Shown in pieces: positions 45,535 to 56,162 of a DNA stretch of 64,000 nt. A program made the position numbers and the translations under genes. Position 1 is the first letter of the stretch, and every line of letters begins with the position of its first letter. The stretch lies in assembly GCA_963971425.1 (NCBI GenBank), contig OZ020517.1, forward strand, positions 2,978,501-3,042,500. Direction: 5' to 3'. The DNA comes from Bryoerythrophyllum caledonicum (Eukaryota > Streptophyta > Bryopsida > Pottiales > Pottiaceae). The notes below the pieces were generated by a model that was not told the origin of the DNA, did no database searches, and saw only the letters and a program-made list of their open reading frames with translations.

Positions 45535-45536
45535 TT
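44677..45536 (+). repeat. perfect (TTC)n array, about 286 units
   Basis: Every triplet from 44,677 to the TSD reads TTC without an interruption that I can see. It is the 3' tail of insertion D. Long open frames of Phe, Leu or Ser are artefacts of it. Confidence 0.92.
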
Positions 45537-45798
45537 GTGTGTTTGTTTGGATGTATTTGTATGTGTGTATGTATGTAGTTGTTTTTGTTGGTTTATGTAA
45601 GTATATATGTATTTGTATGTGTATGTGTTCGTGTGTTCTTTTATGTGTGTATGTGGGTGTGTCTTGGTGTGTTTTTTTTGTATTTGTATTTATGTGAGTG
45701 TATGTATGCGGGTTTGTTTGTATGTATGTATGTGTGTATGCTTGTATAGGTGTGTGTATGACTATATGTCTGTATTTGTGTATGTATGCGTATATATA

Positions 45799-45849
<51 letters not shown>

Positions 45850-46032
45850 AGATGTATTTATATATGTATGTCATGGTCCATGTATGTAGTATACGTTGTT
45901 TGTATTGAGTATAATGAGTAGTACAGTGTTGGTAAAGCGTAGTTTTGTACTTGTATAGTTCTAATAGCTTATGGTGTAGGTGGATGTCACTAATGTCATG
46001 GTAAATATATTTTACCGTGTGGTTTTTGGTCT

Positions 46033-47670
46033 TCACATGTTTGGCGGTGTGTCTTCGATTTGTCTTGGTTTTACTCTCCCTTTGATGGCTCTCATGGCTT
46101 TGATGGTGGCTTGCATGGAGTTTTGTATGCTCTCCATTTGTGCAACAAGTTCTTCGTGGAGCTTGTCTGTGTATTCTCTATTCTCTCTCCTCATCTTGTT
46201 GTTGTTCTCTTCCAATGCATCTTCTAGGTCTTTCTTCGTTACGTTGGTGTTGGTGGAGGCGGGGGTGTCTTGAATCTTGAATGTTGCAACGGTGTTGACC
46301 ATGGCGGTGTTGATGTCATTGAACCCAAAACCTTCAACTTGTTCTTGAGTTGGAGGTTCCACTCCTTCCAAGCTCCTCCGGTGTGGGGCAAAGTCCACGT
46401 GGTTTTCACCAATTTTGATTGTCTTCTTCACAAACTTCCTATACACGATAGGGTTAGAACATTCCACATTTGCACTCCCATTATGCCTTTCACCATTTTC
46501 TTTGTGGAACCATATGCTCCTAGTGTTACCAATTCCTAGGACTTTGTAGATGGCATTAGTGGTATCAACAACAGTCATGAGAATAGGCAAGGGAGATAAG
46601 GTGAGAGTGAGGGAATCCTTTTTTGCCTTTGTTTCGGGTGTCATACGGCCTCCGGTGAAGGTTTTCTTTGCTTGAAGGACTTCGTGTTGAGTGGTAACAT
46701 ATTGGAGTTGGATCTTCAAAGCTTGTTGCGGGGTGGTGGTGGAGACGAAGGCATAAGGGTCACTTGCAACTTTTTGCACTCCGGTGATTTCAAAGTCTTG
46801 GCCTCGGTTGAAACTATTGTGAAGGATGTCCACAAATAATTGGTGAGCCGGGATACCTATCAAGGAATCACTTCTAATGCGCATGGAGAGGTTAGTAGAG
46901 TTAGCCGTATGGTGATAGGTCTTACATACTTTACCGATGATTTTATGATTACTTAGCACAAGTATGAAAGGCCTAAGGCCTTTAAGCAACATGAGACCAT
47001 TCGTGTCGGGGTTAAGTAGATGTAGTTTAAACATTCCAGTCCATACTCCCTTTTGGCCTCCTCTTTTGACACTGTGGCATTGAATGTAAATTGGGTCAAT
47101 TAGACATGTGCCTAGTTTGATGTTCATTTGTTCTAGTCTTTTAGTTATTATGTTGTATACATCATCATGCAACATAATATTGGTGGGGGGTTCGAAAAAG
47201 ATAGCAACATGGAAGTCCAAGGCCAAACCTGTGGCCTCATTGGTCTTGATGTCTTGCGGGATTTGGATGATGTTGTAGTGCTGCTCTTGTGCTCCTCTTC
47301 TCTTGCAAGGGTATAGAAGTTGGGGGGTACGTGGGAAGGCCTCTCTAGCCTCCATTACCTCTTCGGCTTCGTTGGCCTTGAATCCCCTGGACATCCTATC
47401 TTCTTAGGTTTCGTCACTTATAGGGGCTTCCACTCCTTCTATTGCAATGCGCTCCATGACTTTAAAACCTAGCCATAGATTGAGGTCTGTAGTTAGTGGC
47501 ATTGGTTTAGTGGACTTATCATTGTCTTCTTGGGCATTCTTGCTCTTCTTACTGCTCCCGTTTTTTTCTGTGATTTTTCTCGAACCTTTCTCTTTTGGGG
47601 CTATTGCTTTGATCACATCCACAGTGTCAACGTCCATCTCTTCATCAAACACAATGCTCCTTCTACTCAT
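46033..47670 (-). pseudogene. LINE-B ORF1, one in-frame stop
   Basis: Starts at MSRRSIVFDEEMDVDTVDVI (47,670) and continues through LNLWLGFKVMERIAIEGVEA and PISDET to a TAA at about 47,404. The same frame then resumes as EDRMSRGFKANEAEEVMEAR and stays open for more than 450 codons to 46,033. Recognisable blocks are RTPQLLYPCKRRGAQEQHYN, GLALDFHVAIFFEPP, GVWTGMFKLHLLNPDTNGLM, LRPFILVLSNHKIIGKVCKT, SIWFHKENGERHNGSANVEC and HVDFAPHRRSLEGVEPPTQE, then a charged helix (EENNNKMRRENREYTDKLHE). The two blocks with hydrophobic strands look RRM-like; the tail is probably a coiled coil for trimerisation. With only one stop it is the best ORF1 copy here. Confidence 0.8.
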
Positions 47671-49327
47671 GATTAGGTTGTTCTTTTGGTGTGAGAAAGT
47701 TTGAACGAGATGTTTGAGGGGACTTACCAGGAGCCTGGAAGGAGAGTCGATGTGGCTTTGTGCTAGAGTTCCTGTACGCCGAGCTTGTTGCTTACTGAGG
47801 GCCACTCCTGGGGGTTTCCAGTCTGTGGTAGATCGGGGGAGCACCCAATCTCGTCCTGCAGGCGTTTGATTAGTAACAGTGTGTCGGATCATGTGCTTAC
47901 CTCTTTTACCTCTTCGTAGCAGGCTTTCCTTCAAGTTCGGGCTCTTGAGTAACGGCTCCTCGTACGAGCAACTCCTGCCGCTTTTTGCTCTTGTTGGTGC
48001 TAGAGTTCCTGTACGCCGAGCTTGTTGCTTACTGAGGGCCACTCCTGGGGGTTTCCAGTCTGTGGTAGATCGGGGGAGCACCCGATCTAGTCCTGCAGGC
48101 GTTTGATTAGTAACAATGTGTTGGATCGTGTGCTTACCTATGTGGTTTTGCTCGTTCCAGTTGGGTCGGGTTGCAAGGTTGATTGTTGGTGCTGCCTGTG
48201 GTGATCTCTGTAGAGTCTTCAATGCATGTTGCCTTCGGTGGGAGGCGTGGGAGTTATTGATCTTTTTCACGGTTGGCGAAGGTCTGTGTGTCTCGTTTGC
48301 GTCGCCAGTGTTTGGTGCTGACGTCTGCTGACTGTTGTGTATCCTTGAGGTCAATGCTGATCGTAAAGCCTGGTTGTGTGTGGGCGGGGCTTGTATAGTC
48401 CAAAGGAGGTGGCCATCGTGATCTTGTCTTGTGCGTTTTCGTCTTCTTGGAGGGGTGCTAGAAGCAATGCAAGTAACATAGCAAGAAACAAAGCACGGAA
48501 CAGAGAAATCTACTAAGCAAGTCAAGAGATGTGATAAGTCAAGAGAGAAAATGGGAAGGCAATAAGGTGTGCAAGTAGGAAAGGAGTTAGAGATGACCTG
48601 GTGTGATGTTCGGCAGTCGATCGGTCTCGCTGTTGTGTTGATCGTCGCTCCTTTCTGTTGTGGCGTTGCTCTCGTCGTTTTGTCAGCTGGGGTACCGAAA
48701 CTGTTGTTGTTCTCTCCAATGACTTCTAAACTTGAGTATCTGGGTCAGGGAGGACAAAGAGACCTTGTAGGACTGTGGCAGATCTAAATTTCTTGGTTTG
48801 GGGCAGATCTGACCACTAAGGTAAGGATGCGTTACTTGTGTGGGCAACACTAGTCCCACGCTTTTAGTACACTCCGCACAGATCACGTATCCATATACCA
48901 CTCCGATCTCACTTACCCCAGTGAATGTCTATGAGTTGCTTCAAGCAATCTTGCTTGTAGCACCCTGATTTAGGCCAGATCTAGCTTCTAAGGTATGAGA
49001 TCTATGTGACCAACACAAGCTCCCCGCTTTTCAGACTTGCTTCACACAGATCTAATGTCTAGCCACTTCTTTCAGCATCACGAGCCCAGATCTAACGTTT
49101 GTGAGCTACTTCCAACCTTCTCTGCATTTCGACCAATCCTACATCACAAGACAGATGCATGGGGGAGCTCTCAACAAGGCTAGCTACCTCTTGTTGCCCC
49201 TAAACCTCTGTTTTGCGGCTAAGTCATACCACCTCCCCTCACTAGAAATCTCGGACCTCACACAACCATCTCTCAGTTCTTGGGCTTTATCTCTAAACTA
49301 TATTGCTCAATGGTGTTTGTCCGTCGA
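47671..49327 (-). promoter_or_regulatory. LINE-B 5' leader
   Basis: This is sequence from the insertion border to ORF1. It contains a 141-bp repeat in two copies (separate entry) and several CAGATCT-type motifs (about 48,778-49,092). One minus-strand frame is open through most of the repeats up to ORF1 (from about 48,525), so an N-terminal extension of ORF1 is possible. The 5' end aligns with those of LINE-A and LINE-C. Confidence 0.55.
47761..48138 (-). repeat. direct repeat of about 141 bp, period 237 bp, in the LINE-B leader
   Basis: Copies at 47,761-47,901 and 47,998-48,138 begin TGCTAGAGTTCCTGTACGCC and end TGTGCTTACCT, with about six differences (for example CCCAATCTCG against CCCGATCTAG). 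Repeated leader units can be promoter monomers in LINEs; that role is inference here. Confidence 0.8.
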
Positions 49328-49339
49328 TATACCGATGGA
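49328..49339. repeat. right target-site duplication of LINE-B
   Basis: TATACCGATGGA, identical to 34,483-34,494. After it LINE-A's RNase H continues with TCCTTTAAACC. Confidence 0.88.
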
Positions 49340-50786
49340 TCCTTTAAACCACCAGAACAAATTAGCCCAGGAAATTGGCGTAGAGAAAAAGCTGGATATG
49401 ACATATACAATTCAACCAAAGAAATTAAATTAGCCAAAAGACTCCATGGATTACAAAATATCCTTAGAGCAGAACTTATGGCCATTCACAAAACTTTACA
49501 AATCATTACAACAAAATACAATAATGAGCCCGCTCATATAATCACCGATTGCATAAATGCACTTTACCTACTAAACACTCAAATAACACTTCCTACCCTT
49601 CACAATAGCAACCCCGACCAAACCATTCTAATGTCAATGATCCAAATGTTACAAAACCAAACACACACCACAACCCTCCACAAAGTAAGAGCCCATGCCA
49701 ATATTGATGGCAATGAACAAGCAGATAAATTAGCAAAAGAAGGACGTGAAAAAACACATAAAAAGGCCAAAGACCCACACGAACATGCCCATGCTACTCC
49801 ATACTACTTCCAAAGAGAAGATTGGCCTTCCAAAGAAGATACCCCCAATAAAGGACCAATTAGATTCTTGGACAAATATCTCCAAAAACAAGACCACTTC
49901 AACAATCTTGACACAATAATAGAAAATATCCCTAACATTGAAAAATGGACTAACAACGATAACATAGACAATGAACTCTCTACAAATTTCTGGAAAAACC
50001 CCACTATTTCCGACTCCCAAATAACATACCTCATCAAATTCCGTACCAGCCAATATATGGGAAACGCTCGTAAACAACTTTTCTTTGGAGTAGAAAGATT
50101 CCCATCCATAACATGCCCCATATGCCCCTCTACGAACCCCGACACATGGCTTCATGTCCTACTCAAATGCCAAAATCACCACATACACTCCTTAATTGTT
50201 AAAAGACATAATAAAGCAGTATGGGAAATCCGAAAACTAATCACCACCCACAACAAATCGAGATGCTTTATCCTAATGAATGCCGGCACCTTTAACAACA
50301 ACCCACAAGAAATATAGTTCCCCCTTGGCTACTCCCATGTTCATGCAAGACTCAAAGGTGCCATTGTAATACTAGGCTTAAACCGGACATACTATGTGTC
50401 AGAGGTTTATCATATAATGATCCACCATCCGATCACATAAACCAAGACTACACCTCTCAATTCATTGAATTCACATATTGCAATGATAGATTTTCCCCGG
50501 AAATAGTCCAAAACAAAATAGAAAATACCAACCCCTCATAGAAGACATCATAGCCCTTGGATGGAAGGTGGACCCCCTTATAGTAATCACATCTGGCACT
50601 CGTGCCACCACGTTTATTCCATCTATGAAAACTTTTGAAGAAACCTTCAAAATTCCCACCGAAACAATTAAAACCACCTTTAAAAACATGAACACCATCG
50701 CTACTCAATATGCCATGTCCATTTTGCTACATAAACGCAAAATTGAAAACAACCAACCTCTCCCCATCTCTCACGACCCTCCATAG
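49328..50786 (+). pseudogene. LINE-A ORF2, C-terminal part: rest of RNase H, CCHC motif, decayed restriction-like endonuclease
   Basis: Resumes exactly at YTDGSFKPPEQISPGNWRRE and stays open to about 50,317: ILRAELMAIHKTLQI, HIITDCINALYLLNTQIT, KVRAHANIDGNEQADKLAKE (RNase H Glu, Asp and last His/Asp motifs), then KFRTSQYMGNARKQLFFGVE, C-P-I-C and STNPDTWLHVLLKC (CCHC motif). After NNNPQEI the frame breaks; the restriction-like endonuclease part is readable only in pieces, ending with VITSGTRATTFIPSMKTFEE at about 50,580-50,650. Because the frame continues upstream through LINE-B's leader, this stretch looks like an independent gene but is not one. Confidence 0.87.
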
Positions 50787-50904
50787 AACTGCTCCCACTC
50801 ACCCTCAAACGTCTCTCTCTTTCAACTTCGAACGACACTTTCAACTGCTGGTAGGTTACTTTCATGTCCTTGCTACTTGTTACTTATGTGTTCTTGCTAC
50901 GGGT

Positions 50905-51039
50905 TACTTAGTGTCTACCCCCGAGAGCGGGAAGTAGTTCCATGCCACTAATTCCTTGTCCAGTGGGCATGGTCTTAGTGGTGGAACGAACAGACACATT
51001 TTTTTCACGTCGGCTCCTTCGGAGCCGACGTTCTTCTTC
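50905..51039 (+). repeat. LINE-A 3' terminus with hairpin and short TTC tail
   Basis: Runs from TTAGTGTCTACCCCCGAGAG through GGTCTTAGTGGTGGAACGAA and the perfect stem CGTCGGCTCC-TTC-GGAGCCGACG to three TTC units. This is the shortest tail in the set, against more than 2 kb in LINE-B. Confidence 0.87.
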
Positions 51040-51054
51040 TTGTGTTGCCATTGG
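51040..51054. repeat. right target-site duplication of LINE-A
   Basis: TTGTGTTGCCATTGG, identical to 24,304-24,318; LINE-C ORF2 resumes here. Confidence 0.88.
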
Positions 51055-54000
51055 CATAAATATCTTGTATAGGTATTTTGTATACCGTTGGTACCTATAT
51101 GTTGTATATGTTCATGGTGTATGGTGTTATTAATAGGGTATATGGTGGGATTTTGGGGGATAAATGTTGGGGGACGGGGGTGGTATGGGTGTGAGGGGTT
51201 GGGAGGGTGGATTGGTGGAAGGGTAGTTCTTGGGAGGATGTTGTTGTTGATGGTGATGAATGGGTCTTGGAGTATGTAGGAGTATGGGTGTATGTTGCAA
51301 GGGGTATCACATGTGGTGGGGCATGTTCGATGGCAAAAAAATTGTTTGGCAACATTTAGGGCACTCTTGATTAGTTTGGATGGGGTAAAGTGGAAGGTTT
51401 TGAAGTCTTCATTATTCATGACGTGTGCCGTTTGGTAAAGTAATTTGTTTTAATTTGAAAATATTTTTTAAGAGGAGTTTTTGTAAGAGTTTTTGGGAGA
51501 GTTGGGTGTTGAGTGTGTTATGGTTTTGTGTTTTTTGACACCATAATACTCTTAAGGTGAACTTTAGCTACATGTTTTAATAGGAAAAATGTACGAGTTA
51601 TTGGTGATCTTATACAATTTTTTTTTTATAATTCTAGATATATTTTTGGCACCGCCATATTGAGCAAGAACATAATGAGTTAGTCCGTAATATATTTGTC
51701 CGAGCCTACTTTTGTCATTTAGATCATTTTGCAATTATTCCCCTATACATCGGAGATAAGCATTCTTGAGGGAGAAAGCTTCGAGTCCAAATAGGTTATG
51801 TGGGAGTTGGGTTATTGCGTTTGACATGCATTTTGGCATACCACAAATGGTTTTTTGTATGGCTATAATCTTTTGATCAAGTTTTTGATAGCTGGCATAG
51901 AATATGGTACAACGTAGAAGCTGTATGCTACACCTAGGCGTATTACGGTGTCAACCATTTTAATTTTTTGTTTCATAGTGGCCGGACATGTTGTTAATTC
52001 TTTGCATTGTTTAATGAGTTTTGAGGTAGTAGCGTGAATTTGGATTTTCCATTTTAGAAAGGGAACAAGATTTGTGCCTAGGTATACATATGATTCATTT
52101 TGGTGTAGTATGGGGATTTGTTGACCACGGTAGTTGATGTTAGAAGCTTGCATTAGGGCTTTAAATGCAGTTGGATTCATTTTGGATTTATTTGGACATC
52201 CAGTAGCAGCGCATTTTGGGATGCCTACATCCATACCAGTCCATTTACAATATCTATCTATTTTATCAATTTGTGTTTGTAATGATTTTATTTTGTTAGT
52301 TATAGTAGCAAGGTCATCGGTGTAGGCGGCGGAGTTTGTGGTGATTTGGGATGTACCAAAAATGTATCCATTGTTGCCTTGCTCTAGCCATCTAAGTAGT
52401 GGTTCTAAAAATATAATGAATAGGTATGGACTAAGGGTGTCTCCTTGTATAGTTCCTCTATGAATGGGGATAGGCTTAGTCTTTCCAAAGTGCTCACTCG
52501 TGTAGTAAGTAGATGATTGGAAGTAGAGATTTCCAACTAGTGTAGTTGCATCGTTTGGGTATCCAATATCAGTCATTATCACTAGTAGTCAAGCGTGGTC
52601 TATAGAGCCAAAGCCGTTTTTGAAGTCAACATATAGAACATATATGTCTTGATTTGTGAATTGTGCGTCTTCTAGTGCCGCTATTATGGTTTGTATTTTC
52701 CTAGAGGTACTTTTCTCTGCTCTGAATCCTTCTTGACTATCGTGTAGGATTTTAAACTTTTCACCATATGAGGATAGTATTGAGGTGAGTGTACTTGTGT
52801 AGAGTTTATATATTGTGTTGGCTAATGCAATTGGTCTATGATTTGGAAGTATTGAAGGATCTCCTTTTTTGTAAAGTAAAATTGTTGCACTTGTTTTCCA
52901 TGAGACTGGTATTTGTTTTTGTTTATAGCAATGACATAAGAATAGGAATAGTAATTTATGAAATCTTGGGGGCATGTTTTTGAGTATGGAATTTGGTATA
53001 TGGTCTGGCCCTAGGGCTTTATTTTTTCCGAGGTTGCGGAGACATGTGTCGTATATGGCTCTGTTGAAGTATGTACGTAATGGAATTTCAGGTTCGCCTT
53101 GTTTGTCTAAGGTAAATCCATCTAGATCATGCCATGGATATTGGCGTACTGCACATGTGCATTCGATTGGGTGTTGTGGTTGGTAGTTGCATGTTGGTAC
53201 TGTGGGTCTATTATTTTTTGTTTGTTGGTTGAATATTTCATTTGCAATGTCTTCCGGGTTAGTTAGAATGTTATTGTGTTGGTCATTGATACAATCTAGT
53301 GGTGGAGATTCTAGTTTTTGAAAAACTTTTCTGTTTATTTTCTTGGGGCTGGTTTCGTGTAATTGTCTATAGTTTGAGATGGCTTTTTAAATTTTTTCTT
53401 TGGCGTATTTTGTAGTTACTTTCCCGGCTTGTATATTGGCATTTTTTGCGATTAGTGAGATGTTTTTTATCCATGTATCATGGGATAGGCCCGGTGGAGG
53501 TGGGGCATGAATTTGGGTATGTTGTAGAGTTAGTAATTTGTTACATATGGGATGGTTACGCCATTGAGGGTTATTTTTTACAATCCTAATAGTTTTTTGT
53601 ATTATATGGTATGTATCTAGGTGTTGTTTCCATGTTTGAGAAAGTTTGCGGGGTAGATAACGACCTTGTTGTGATGTTCGGTTTATCATTTGTGGTATTG
53701 GTTGGGCTTTACAGGTTTGTTCAAGTGTGACAAAGATATTATTGATAAGTGTCTCTAGGGTGTGGCATGTGACGTGCCATTGTGTTTGAGAGAGTTGGTT
53801 ATTGTTTTCTAGGGTGTTAATGAGAGAGTTAATTTGCATGGAGTTTTCTTCAGAAAACGTTGGGTTGAATTTTTCTAAGTTGTCTTTTGGGATGGGGTTT
53901 AGTATTCGTATAGTATCATTGTTTGTAATAATAGGGGTACGACTAGTTAATATGTTATTTGGGATGTAAAGTTGTATAGGCAACTGATCCGAGTTGAGAA

Positions 54001-55198
54001 TGGTGTCTTTGTTTGTTGTAGAGGTGTATTGTGTAGTATGATTAGTATTTATATAAAAGCCGTCTATTAGGCTCCAATCGTTGTAGTTATATCCGCCTTG
54101 TCTGGAGTATTGTGTATCAGTATTTATGCAGGTGAAGTTCAAGTTTTCTGTAAAGTGGCGCCATTGATAGTCTATGGTTTGGGGGAGGTGTTATGGTTTC
54201 CATTTTGTCAACCAATTAAAGCTATGTCTCTGTTGAAGTCTCCACATAACATGTAAGTGTGATTAAGGTTATTATTAATTTGAGTTGTAATAGTATTTTG
54301 TATGTCTATGATAAATCTAGTATCATCGGGATAGGATGGCATATACATATGAAAGATTAGCCATGGTTGTGGTGGTTGATTAGCAATTCTAATTATTTGC
54401 AGGTAAAGTGATATGTGCATTGGAGTAGGGATTTTTTTGATGTTACCCGGGAAAGAGTATTTTTTTTGTATTAGTATTTTTATGTATTGGCCTATGTATA
54501 AAGTCCAAACATATGTATTTGGACTTTATACATAGGCCAAACATAAAAATACATATGTTTGGCCAAACATAAAAATACATATGTTTGGCCAAACATAAAA
54601 ATACATATGTTTGGCCTATGTATAAAGTTGTATAATTCTCTATGTATTGATGTGACGTGGTTTATGGTGCTTTGATTTTCTTCAAGAAATGTTGTATAAG
54701 GGTGTGGAACATTGATGTGTCTTTCGGGTGGATTTTGTAAGTTAGAGAGAGTGTTTAGTAATGTGTTAGTCCATTGAGTTATGTTTGGGTTTTGTGCGTT
54801 TAAGATGTGGTTACACATGTCTATGTTTGGGTGGATAGTATTTATAGTATGTGTGATGATGGGCGTGTATTTTGTTGTTGTATATATTGATCAATGTGTG
54901 GGTGCATAGTGCTGTGTAGTTGGTGTAGTATGTGTGCGGGTTTTAGCAGAGGTGCAAATTTTTTAGTGATGTGTCGATATTCCGGGTGCAGTTTGATGGT
55001 GTTGGGGATTAAATATGTTTTGGCATTTTTCTTGTGTGATATGGGGTGATGTTTTAGCACATTTTGTATGGATCCTAGGTTAGTTTTAATGTCTCCACCT
55101 ATTAATAGTAGGATTTTGTGGTGTATGTTTTTGATGTTATGTTGTTTTTTGGTTAGGTCATTTGTGTGTATTTTTGTGTTGGTGTTTTTTGGAGTCAT
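51055..55198 (-). pseudogene. LINE-C ORF2, N-terminal part: decayed 2A motif, truncated APE domain, reverse transcriptase
   Basis: On the minus strand the frame begins MTPKNTNTKIHTNDL and reaches KILLLIGGDIKTNLGSIQNV (decayed 2A) and NVLKHHPISHKKNAKTYLIP. The APE domain then lacks its first half: after SIHRELYNFIH comes a palindromic filler (54,490-54,620), and the sequence resumes at the equivalent of FPGNIKKIPTPM. CGDFNRDIALIG and the later APE part (NYNDWSLIDGFYINT; SDQ in place of SDH) remain. The RT is clear: HDSQEGFRAEKSTSRKIQTI, LYVDFKNGFGSIDHA, GTIQGDTLSPYLFIIFLEPL and SAAYTDDLATIT (Thr in place of Ala/Val). It ends at the LINE-A insertion. Stops and frameshifts are frequent. Confidence 0.87.
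54490..54626. repeat. tandem palindromes replacing part of the LINE-C APE domain
   Basis: Three units of CCAAACATAAAAATACATAT then GTTTGG, each nearly self-complementary at its ends, are bordered by a repeated TATGTATAAAGT on both sides (about 54,492 and 54,617), preceded in each case by GGCC. They replace about 430 bp of ORF2 present in LINE-A (29,363-29,800). The cluster looks like a small MITE or templated filler at a deletion. Confidence 0.7.
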
Positions 55199-56160
55199 TT
55201 GTGTATGGGTATGTGCATGTTTGTATGTGTGTGTGTATAAATTTATATGTATGTGTGTGTGTGTGTATGTTAGTGTGTGTGTGTATGTGTATGTATGTAT
55301 GTATTTGTGTGTGCATATGTAGAAGTGTTTTTATGTACGTGGATGTATGTATGTGTAAGTATATGTATATGTGTTGTAATAGGCATGTAGTTGTGGGTGT
55401 AGGAGTTTGTGTATGACTAGTGTGTATATTGTATGTTCTATGTTTGTATTTTGTGTTTTTGTATCGATGGTCATACAATTTTTTGAATTGGGTATGTTGT
55501 CTTTTATCATTATGATATGTGTGTTGTAGACATGGAGTAGTTCTTAGTTTTATATTATGTTCCTTTATTTTGGCATTTGTATAGGTGTTTATAGAGGTAT
55601 TTATAAAGGTATTGTTATTTATGTTGTTATTTGTGTTGGTATTTGGGGTAGTATATGTGTTGGTATATTTGCCAATATTTGTATCAATTATTATACATAT
55701 AAAGATTTGTTTGTTTGTTTATTTACTTTAGTATTTATTTTGGAGTGTGTATCAATATTTTTGTATGTATTTGTATACTATTTTGTACTAGTCAATATGT
55801 ATTTGGTATAATTTATGTATTTATTTGATGTTGTAATATAGAATGAGTATAGGCTATATGTATTGAGGTATGTATATCCTATGGGGTATACTTCTACGTA
55901 TACTGCCCTATATTTTTCCTTATATTGTACCATGTAGACTACCTTATCCACCTTGGTCAATACACTATATTCTACTATGTATGCAACTTTATAAGCTATC
56001 AAGTATTCTACCTTGTATTGCCTTCTATTGTAGTGGTTGCAAAATGTGTGGAGCTTGTATATAAGAAGGGGTGGACTGTGTATAATACCTTTTACCTTGC
56101 GGTCTTCAATCTTCACATGTTTGACTACCCATCTTCAATTCTTGGGGTGGTCATAACTTT
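55199..56160 (-). repeat. LINE-C spacer between ORF1 and ORF2
   Basis: TGTG/TATG-rich on the plus strand (55,200-55,470) and AT-rich with TATTTGT-type motifs further on; equivalent to the spacers of LINE-A and LINE-B. No gene. Confidence 0.6.
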
Positions 56161-56162
56161 GG

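Larger units (their letters stand above)
44130..46030 (-). repeat. LINE-B spacer between ORF1 and ORF2, TG/TA-rich on plus strand
   Basis: On the plus strand this is TGTGTATG/TTTGT-rich with an (AT)n run at about 45,812-45,845, and it contains insertion D. In sense it is CA/TA-rich, like the equivalent spacers of LINE-A and LINE-C. Low-complexity frames here are not considered genes. Confidence 0.7.
34495..49327 (-). mobile_element. LINE-B, full-length Dualen-like LINE nested in LINE-A
   Basis: Sense is the minus strand, with the 5' end at 49,327 and the 3' end at 34,495. It contains a leader with a 237-bp-period repeat, ORF1 (47,670-46,033), a CA/TA-rich spacer holding insertion D, ORF2 (about 44,124-37,130), the 3' terminus with an intact hairpin (36,838-36,975), and a TTC/ATC tail of about 2.35 kb. 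It is 14.8 kb in all, or about 11.5 kb without the tail and D. It is the best-preserved copy: ORF1 has one stop and ORF2 several frameshifts. An 11-12 bp target duplication borders it. Confidence 0.9.
24319..51039 (+). mobile_element. LINE-A, full-length Dualen-like LINE nested in LINE-C and interrupted by LINE-B
   Basis: The 5' end is at 24,319 and the 3' end at 51,039, with the hairpin (CGTCGGCTCCTTCGGAGCCG, about 51,008-51,027) and only about three TTC units. LINE-B occupies 34,495-49,327. Removing LINE-B and one TSD copy leaves about 11.9 kb and restores the RNase H reading SYYTDGSFKPPEQ across the gap. The 15-bp target duplication is perfect. ORF1 and ORF2 carry several stops and frameshifts. 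It is 5'-complete by alignment of its start with LINE-B and LINE-C. Confidence 0.9.

Noticed and set aside
44551-45600. Poly-Phe and poly-Leu frames of about 340 residues
   Set aside because: Artefact of the perfect TTC tail of insertion D.
49280-50317. A 345-residue open frame that looks like an independent RNase H gene
   Set aside because: It is the second half of LINE-A ORF2. The first residues come from the LINE-B leader, and the TSD at 49,328 marks the true junction.
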